Part shown: one piece after another, positions 1-9,200 of the stretch | Position numbering within the stretch: the first letter of the stretch is position 1 | Layout: each line of letters starts with the position of its first letter | From: Clostridia bacterium | GTDB taxonomy: Bacteria > Bacillota > Clostridia > Oscillospirales > Acutalibacteraceae | Length of the DNA: 21,213 nucleotides | Direction of reading: 5' to 3' | NCBI GenBank assembly: GCA_900766895.1 | Contig: CAAFXF010000133.1 | Span: forward strand, 1-21,213 | Notes under the pieces: generated by a model | Database searches by the model: none | Seen by the model: only the letters and a program-made list of their open reading frames with translations | What the model was told of the DNA's origin: nothing | Program-made: the position numbers and the translations under genes

Positions 1-52
1 ATCTCAAGACAACAAATCTCATCTTTACTCCAAGCATTTTTGATGCTTTGCA

Positions 53-159
53 GTTTATCGTGTGCAGATTTGGTCTTAATTGAGACAAAAACGCAGTTAA
101 TCCTTTCGGATTAACGAGTATTTTAACAAAAAGTAAGGGCAATATCTGCCACGATAAAC
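53..159 (+). ncRNA. Structured 5' leader RNA candidate upstream of the giant surface gene
   Basis: The leader can fold into a long closing stem. Bases 53-69 pair with 144-159 (GTTTATCGTG and GCAGAT against ATCTGC and CACGATAAAC), giving 16 Watson-Crick pairs broken only by a single bulged T at 63. Inside the stem are an 8-bp hairpin (96-103 with 108-115, GTTAATCC/GGATTAAC, loop TTTC) and a small 4-bp hairpin (73-76 with 83-86). Two A-rich unpaired stretches lie at 87-95 and 116-143. A further hairpin (AAGCAT/ATGCTT, 32-48) lies just 5' of the element. The element ends about 100 bases before the start codon of the giant gene, where a cis-regulatory leader would be expected. I compared it from memory with c-di-GMP-I/II, c-di-AMP, SAM, THF, fluoride and glutamine riboswitch cores and found no match, so any class or ligand is unknown. 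It could also be a plain stability or translation-control structure. Confidence 0.5.
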
Positions 160-241
160 CGTGGTTCGAATTATTACCGTTACCCTAAGTAAAACAACGA
201 TTCCCCAAATCAATCAGTAATTAGCTTACAACGCGTTTAAC

Positions 242-247
242 AAGGAG
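242..247 (+). promoter_or_regulatory. Ribosome binding site deciding a TTG start
   Basis: AAGGAG at 242-247 sits one base before the GTG at 249, too close for initiation there. It lies ten bases before the TTG at 258, a workable distance. The TTG start also puts the basic residues KKLFKRK directly at the N-terminus ahead of the membrane segment. Confidence 0.6.
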
Positions 248-257
248 TGTGATTGCC

Positions 258-3200
258 TTGAAAAAATTATTCAAAAGGAAAGAGAACGGTGATATTGCCC
301 TTATATCAATATTTGCGTCTATTGTAATATTGACTATTTTGGCTCTCATCATTGATTTCGGCTTAATATATTATCAGTCGGCAAGGTTGCAGAATGCAGT
401 AGATTCCGCGACTGTTGCTGTTGCGCATAATCTTATGGCAGATGATGCGTCCGTAAAGAATACGGTTGAAACATATATGAAAGAAAACGGCGTTGATATT
501 ACCGAAAAGGGTTACGGAGCAATCACCCCCGGCACCCTTACCACAAAGATTACATACGGTGACGAGGACGCCATCGTTTTGATTGATAAAAAGGGACTTC
601 TTACCGAAGAGGCAGAGGATGCCGACGACGGTAGGTATATTACGGCGGGTTATCTTAAGGTGACCGTTGCCGTGAAATGCAAGGGCTATTGGTCCGCTTT
701 TTCAGGGCTTACAGGCAAGCAAATAGTAAAAAGCGGCTACGCAAAGTGCAGTATGCAGTACAATGATATGCCTGAAGCACTTAAGTATACAATTTTCGGT
801 AACTCACCAAACACAACAGACGATTACCGCAAAATGACCGTTAGAATTGACGGTAGAACAAACAACACACAGGCTGTCGCAAATATGTTTGTTAAGATTA
901 TTAACGGCATTAACGAGGGCTTTGTTCAGCCTATTATCGGCGCCTTCGGCGGTGAGCCAAACTATAACACACTCCTTAACGCAAGCTTATCACACGCTAT
1001 CGTTAACGGTGATGTACATTCAAATTCAGACATCAGCATCGGTGTAAATACCCTTCAGGCGAGCAGAGCCAAGGATGCCGACTTTAACGGTAAAGCGGAG
1101 GAGTGTATCTGCTCCATTAAATGTAAGGAAAATTCCGTTAACAGATATTGCACCGTTTGCCAAAACGATTACAGAAAGTGTGACGGTGACGAGCAAACAA
1201 ATGACGACTATAACCAGGTTATCTTTACAGCCGTAAATAAAATTGACTTTTCTGCAGGCAAGTATGCAAACAACAGCTTTATCGGCTCCGTTATCGGCTC
1301 TGATAATGACTTTGAAACAAGAGTTTATGTAAGAAATTTCCAGTATGTAGAGCAAACACAGGTTGTTCTTTATGTGCTTGACCAAATTGATTTTGATACC
1401 ATTACAAGCACTGAAACATTAAGAAGCGTGTTTACCCAAACCGCAACAGAGTATTTCACAAACAGCATTACTCTGCCCGAATCACAAAGGAATGCAATTC
1501 TTGCACAGGCAGATAATCTTGAATACATCAGCAAAAACAAGTATCAGCTCAATGCTCAAAAGTCTATCGTTTATGCTGCATCAAATGCTATGGCAAACGA
1601 TGTTATGCTTGCCGTTCAGTCGGGCAACACACTTGTTAATATGCTCCAGCCGGTGCTTGACAGCGGTGGTATTGACCCAACTGCAACACCTGAAACTCTT
1701 TTGAAATATGACGGTACACATCTTGATATAGAAAACAGTGTTGTCACCTTTACAAAGCCGGACAGCGACCAAACAGCCGAGCTTTACATAGTTGACAGTG
1801 AAAATACAAACAGAAGCGTTATTGATATGACAAAGCAGAGCTTAACCACAGCATCTGCTACTGCCGGATATAGATTCGCAGTTGCAAAAACCTTCCAGCA
1901 GTTTGCAAATCATATTGACGCTCCTAATATGAAGCCATACTTTATCAGAGCAATTAATCGCTCTGTAAAGAATGCAACAACCACAAAGGACAGCGATTCT
2001 ACTGCAACCGAGTATGAGGATGCAAAATCAGTAAAGGATGCTGTTAAAAAATCACAGACTCGCCTTATAAACACAATCAATTCAAAGAACACAATGGCGA
2101 CAATCAATAACGGTGACGGTACCTTCAGCAAGGGCTCTGCAGATGCCACAACAGACCCAAGTGCTGTTGCAGACGGTCAGTCGGACACCTATATTGATAA
2201 TATATACAGAACAAGTGCGTCTGTTACCAGACAGGAAACCTCACCGTTGTTCAGATACAGGCTCAATTCCACAACCAACGATAAGAATAAGCTTGTAACA
2301 AATAACGATAACGGCAAGTCACCGTACACCCTTATTAAGTACGGCAATAACGACGCAGGCCATACCACCTATAACGGTGTTAAGGTGTTTAACGACGAGG
2401 GCAACCTCTCAACCGCACAGGAGGTTGTTGACGATTATGCCCAAAAGAATAACAGCAAGTACGGCAAGAATGCTGTTGATAAGTTTGAGCAAACGGATGT
2501 TCTTGTTGATGCAGATGCAGACGATCCGTCCGTTCATGACTATGAAAATCACTATGGCGATGATGCCGTAGCAAAGAAAAAGCATTATATAGAAAATACC
2601 CTTATGCTGTCAGAGGATAGCAAGTTCACCGATGCTGCGCCTAAAAAGGAAGATGTTTTCCTTATGAGCAGCGGCACAAAGAAGAGCTATCTTGAGCAGA
2701 ATATTACTAACATAAAAAGTATGGCAGGAGCTATCGGAAGCACAGCTCTTGCAATTCCTGCAGATTTAAGAGTTGACCCTGTTGCATCAAGGTACAGAAC
2801 TCTTATTGACGCAACCGTTGCCGACCTCGGCTACACCTTGGAAAACAGCACAGGCCTTTCTTACACAGGTGAAGCATCTATTTCTAAGGACTACAACAAG
2901 CCGGATGGCACCCACGTTCATACAGAATATTCATACGAGAGCTTACTTCCGGGCAGGGACGGTATAGTTGAGCCTGACAAATCGGTTGATGCGATTCTTG
3001 CAGACACACGTAAAGATTTTAAGATTACAAAAGAAGAGCTTGAGCAGTTGGCCATTAATAAGTACAACGAATATAAAGTACTCAAGGATACAACCGGCTG
3101 GGGAACAAGCGGAGGAATAGGACAGATAAGTTCCGGATATGAGGATACATATTGGACATATTCGCTTAAAAATAACACAGTATATAACGGTGATATAAAT

Positions 3201-6200
3201 AATCCTTGGAGACCGGTAAGTAAGTTTTATGGTGTTAGAGTTCCATCTGGATATTCCGTACATGTAAACGGTAGTTTAAAGTGTGATGACGGCAAGGGCG
3301 GCGGCGGAGCCCATACAAGAATCGGTGACGATTCAGACCCAACTAAACAAACATACCTTTATGTTAGAGACAACTTAAGGTCTAACAGAGGTGATATTTA
3401 CATTGGCGACAATACCACTGTAATTGTAGGAGGTCATATTTTTGTAACAGGTGGCCATTCATTATACATTGGAAAAAATTCAAAGGTCATTTCGTATTGG
3501 GAGATTAATGTCGAAGGTCAAATGGTGGTTGGAGAAAACTCTGTTGTAGTATCTATCACCAAACCGACCAATAGTGCATCCATAGCTGCAGACCTTCTTA
3601 CAACAGGTGCAGGAAGTAGGATATATATTACCGGCGATATTATGAAAAGAGATTCCGGCGACATTTCTATCGGCGGTGAATTATATAGCGGTGGCGCTAT
3701 GTACAAAGCTTCAGGCTCCGGAAGCTTTAATTTCCATGCAAACTCAAAAACCTTCCTTGGCAGAGATTTGTCACCTGAAGGCGGAGGCGATATCAATTTA
3801 AGCGAAAATGCAATTGTTGTTGCCACACTGCCTACCGAATGGGATGAAACTAAAAGAAACGAGACGGGTGTTGTACGAGCGACAGGAGGTTACAAAATAA
3901 ATATGGCAACAGGCTCTGTACTCGTTACCTTGGGCGATTTGTATCACAGAGTTGATGCCTCCAGCTATAATATGGAACCGGGCTCGCTTATAGTAACCGA
4001 CATGGTTAAGAGCGGTAACAGCTCCAATACCTCTTGGCTTTCAAACATTATTGCCAAGAAGATTGATACATACACTCTTGTTTTCAAAGAGGGTGCTCAC
4101 GTATTCTGCTCCGATGAAATTTGGATTGCAGGAAACAAGACAATAGAGCTTAACAACAGTGTTAAGATTGTTGCAGGTAAAAACACAAGTGGCGAAAGTG
4201 TTAGCGGTAACAGTGCCTTTAAGTTCTCCGACGATTACAACAACGCAACCAATAAGGAATTTGCTATCGGCTGTACAGGTACAATTACGGGCTTTGCATC
4301 GGGTGACTTTGTTCTCGGTGCAAACTGCTTCCTTTCTGCTCAGGGCTTAAGCATCAGCAACCTTACTATTAATCAAGGTGGTGGATTCCTTATCCCTTAC
4401 GACCAAAATACAAATACAAATATTACAAACCTTACGGTTAACGATGGTAATTCCACCTATATAGGCAACAACCTTAACGTTTCGGGTACAATTACGGTTA
4501 ATGCAGACCTTGATCTTTACAAGGTTGCAAGTGCAAATTCTATCGTTGTAAATTCCGGAAATCTTATTGTTGACACAGATTGTACTGCAACAAACATTAC
4601 AGTTAAGGGCGAAATGAATGTGGCTAACACCCTCACCTGCTCGGGTACTATCGAAAACCATGGCAAGCTTTTGGTCGGTGTTGCACCTAACGGATCAAAT
4701 TTGGGTAATTCCGGTGCTCTTAGTGCTTCGTCAGGTACAATTAACAACTACGGTACAGTTCAGGTATACGGATGTTCAAATTCAAACGGTAATACAGTTA
4801 TTGGTACACTTAACAACAAGTACAACACTGCAAAGAGCAAGGGCTCTGTATTTTATGCTGCATACGGAAACATTCTTAATCCGGCAACCGTAAGCATTAC
4901 ATCAATCAACAACGAAGCAAGCTGTAAGGTTATCTGTCCTGATATTCTTCAGATTCAAACCGCTGTAAACAACGGCTTTGTTGAGGCAGGCACACTTTCG
5001 TGCACATCGTCGTTTACCAACTATCAGTACGGCCAGGTTAAGCTTCGCAGTGCAACCTGCTCCGGCAATATCACCAACGACGGTATTATTCAGTCCACAG
5101 GTACCTTCAGCGTCAGCGGTGCAGTTAACAACACAAAGAACATCAGGCTTGACAGCGGCTGTACCATTACCGGCAAGCTTACAAACTCCGATTCCGGTAA
5201 TGTACAGGTAACAGGCAACGATGCCAACTTTGCAGATGTTGACAACTCGGGTAACATCAGCGTTTCCGGTCAGCTTATTTCAAGCAAAACATATATCAAC
5301 AGTGGCTTTACCTGCACGGCAAGTCAGTCGAAGATATATAGGCTTGAAAACAGCGGTACATTCAGCACAGCGCTTCTCAACCGTAACGGCAGTACCGAGT
5401 CAAATATCATAAACACAGGTACTCTTGAGCTGTACAGCACAGAAAGCAGTGCTTCATCAAACGTTACAAGCATTGACAACAGCGGTAATTTTGTATCAAA
5501 CAGATCGGTTTACACCGGCAATCTTGTTAACACAGGCAAGCTTGAGGTGTTTGAATCGCTTGAATCATCCGGCAATATTACAAACAGTGCAAAGCTTTAT
5601 GCGCATAAGAGCATCAAGGCTTCGTCAGCTATCAACAATAATTCAAACGGCTCAACAGGCGAGAGCAACTCTACAATTTACGCCGGAATGGGCAACGGCT
5701 CCGACTATGCAATTTATGCAGGAAGCATAAACAACGGTGCAAATATTGTTGTAGGCAGTGATGACATTTATGTTGCAAAAATGTTTGCTGCTCTTCAGTC
5801 AAGCTTTGTTTGTGTAATTGACGGTGGCATTGATACCGAGGACTTTGAGCTTAACAATAATTGCTCGTTAAGCTATAACGATAACCTTAATATAAGAAGA
5901 AAACTTGTTAACAAGGGCAACATCCTGTTAACAGAGGCAAAGGCAAAGCAAATTGAAAACCACGGCAACCTGTACATAGAATCAAACGGAAACTTTAGAC
6001 TTGATTATCTGGAGAATAAAGAAACAGGAAGCATTGCGTTTGACGGTGGCACGCTTGAGTTAAATGAGCAAGTAGAAAGTGTTTCAATTCATAACAAGGG
6101 TAACTTGTATGTAAAAGGTGATGTTTATTGCCACGGTGCATTTTATAGCAAAGGTGGCGAAGCATACATCTACGGTGATTTGGACGCCGCAAACTCTGTT

Positions 6201-9200
6201 GCATTCAATAACGCAGGCATTTACCTTGAAGAAAATGCACAGCTTTATGTATACGGCAATGTACCTACAAATGAAGCAGGCAACGGCGTTTACATCAAGG
6301 CAAAGACAGATGATACCCTTCCAAACGCTGTTTACAGTGTTTACGGTAAGGGCAACACAATTAACAGCGGTACAATCAACAGCGACCAGCCGTCGTCAAA
6401 GCTTTACTTTGGCGGAGATGTTGAGGTGTCTACTACAAACAACACCCAAACGATGAAGGGCCAATCCTTCTTCTACGGCAAGTACACAACCTCAGCCACA
6501 ATGAACTTTAACATTGAAAGCGAAGGCCTTGTTTATATCGCAGACAATGTTGACGCTCAGGAAACATCTGTTTACGTAAAGAGCTCCGGCTTGTACTGCT
6601 ACGGCAAGTCCATAAAGTTCAAGAACATTTACGGTGACGCAGGACGTATTTATCTTATCAATCTTCCTATTTCGATATACGAAGGTGTTTCGGGTAAAAT
6701 CGAGCTTTCAAACGCAAGTATGATTTACATGCCAAAGGGTGTAACTCTTCCGGACGGAAAGCTTGATATGACAGACGACTGTCTTAATCTTTCCGACCCG
6801 AGTGTAATTATACCGATTACAAATGATAATTTCTCAAAGGCAAATTCAGGCTTTGTTACATCGGGTAATGCAAGTGTTTATAAGACTACTCTTACTATTC
6901 CTGAGGGCTCAACCCTTTGCGTAGGCGGTAACCTGTATCTTCTCGGTTTAACCGCAAGGATTGTAGTTAACGGTAGCCTTTATGTTACGGGTAAGATTTA
7001 TTACAGCAACAACATTACACCGACAAAGCTTAACTCAACGGAAATATCCGAATTGAGCGATGTTAGGTTTGACGAATTGATTACCATGGGTGGTCAAAAT
7101 GCCGAAATGTTTATAGGCAAAACAAAATCCGGCACGGTTAACCTCAAAAATGAGCTTAACCTTTACGGCAACCAAAAGCTGTATATGGAAAATAATTTGT
7201 CAACCACAGGTAACCTTACTAACGCCGAAACAAGTAAGGGTGGTATCGGCAGCGGCAGTCTTGTTCCTAACCGTGGCGAGTCCGTAATTATTGAGGGTAA
7301 TTCAAAGGCTTACATTTCGGGTGACTTCTTCACTAACGGTCCAGACAATAACCTTGGTAATGCCGTTTATGTTGCAAAGGATGCATCGCTCAGCTGTGGC
7401 GGTAATCTGTATAACGATTCTGCAATTTACAACTACGGTACATTCTTTGTATTCGGCGAAATGGTCAACTACAAAAAGGCAGACGGCACAGAGGAGTCGG
7501 AAGCAAGAAAATACTCGTCCGATAAGAAGGAAAGCGACCAAAACTACTTGGGTATATCCCTCCTTAACGGTAATGAAGGTGCCCGCACGGCTCGCTTCTT
7601 CGTAGGCGGACATCTTAAGGACGAAACGGTATCGCAGAAAACAATTATCTTTGAGGGCTATGCTCAAAACTGGGGTACTGTTAATATTGCCCAGCCTGTA
7701 TGGATTAAGGGTCACAGAGTAAACGGTAAAACATGGGTACGTGTTATCGGTGAAAACGGTGACGTTTCATACGGCACACGTTCATATACCGCCGGTAGCG
7801 GTCCAAAGTATGAAAACGCTCCGAGAATGTCTTGGGTAGCAGAGCAGGCATCACACGCAAACTTTGGTAACCACGTTGCCTTGCTTGGAGGCTACATAGG
7901 CTACAATGCCGATTCAACCGGTGCTTTGGAGAATATGCCTGTATTCTCAACCGAGGGCGACTGCACCTACGGTATGGGTATTATGAACGGCGGTATCTTC
8001 TATGCAAAGGGTGCTGTCGGCTATACCGGCAAGGTAGGTCACACTCTTAATAACACAGAGATGACCGGCATCGACGCTTATTCCGATTACTACATTAATC
8101 ACATCGAGGTATTCTACTTTGCATCCAGCGGTGCCGAGGGTGACAAGAAGGGTTCGTATTCTATCCTTAACGGATACACCTATTATCCGGATAGAAAAAC
8201 AGGTACCTGTCCTCAAAACAACAAGGCTGTATTCTATGCAGGCAGCGGTGTTCAGGTAGGATATTCAGAAGATTCAGTGGGCAATGAAATAGGTGGCTCT
8301 GTTTCTAACTGGGGCGATATGTATATTAACGGCTCGCTCACTGTTTATTCAAACAAGGACTATTCAATCAACATGATTGCTCTTTCTGCACAGCCTAATT
8401 CAAGGACGGTTGTAGCAGGCAATGTATTCAGCTCCGGCGGTTTTGTAACAATGCGTAACGCACTCTTTATGTGCGAAGGAGACCTTATCTCCAAGCGTTG
8501 TGCAAGAATCGGTGTATCAGAGCTTGTTACAAGTGATGATGATATAAATTATTCATCCTACACCTATGTCGGCGGTAATATGGTAACAAGTACAAACGGT
8601 ACAGGCGGTAACGGTGACCTTGCAAGCGGTCTTGGTATAAATATTGCATCGTGGAACTATCTTGATATTTTCTCCAATGCAAATATTTATGTTGGAGGCT
8701 CGTTCTTCACCAACAGTATTTTCCACCCGTTCCAGAACGTAACCATTGTTGTTGACGGTAAGGATAAGGGTAAGGTTAATACATCTACAAACTTTATAAC
8801 TTGGCTTCAAACAATAGCAAACGGTGTTTCGCTGTCTATCAGCGGATATAATAAGGATGATTTCAAGTTTATCGTAAATGATAGATTTGACGTTCAAAAG
8901 ACCAGGGCAGAGGGTAGAACAACCTCTATGTTTGACAGGTATTATATTCACGGAAGTGTTTACCTTAACGGCAGGGCAAAGATTGCCGATATGACAAAGT
9001 TCTATGTTTACGGAAGTTTTGTAAACAGAACAGACCTTATAGCAAAGCTTTCGTCATTTGAGGTCGGCAGAGCGCTTGATGTTAACAACGACGGTGACAC
9101 TTGGGCTTCAAAGGGAACATTTGTAGACTCTAACGATGCGCCGAGAACAATCAGGGACGGCAGCGGTAATTATATTCTTAACCCTGACTATGATTATAAC

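Noticed and set aside
53..159. Leader read as a c-di-GMP riboswitch
   Set aside because: The conserved core and tetraloop-receptor sequences of GEMM-I and the core of the type II class are absent; only the general stem-and-hairpin layout is similar.
161..186. GGTTCGAATT resembles the T-arm of a tRNA
   Set aside because: No pairing stem flanks the loop and no D arm, anticodon arm or acceptor stem can be built around it.
249..257. GTG at 249 as the start of the giant gene
   Set aside because: The ribosome binding sequence ends one base before it, too close for initiation; the TTG at 258 has a workable distance.
4381..6290. Repetitive region as a CRISPR array or DNA satellite
   Set aside because: Repeats exist only at the protein level, vary in length and sequence, and sit in one unbroken reading frame.
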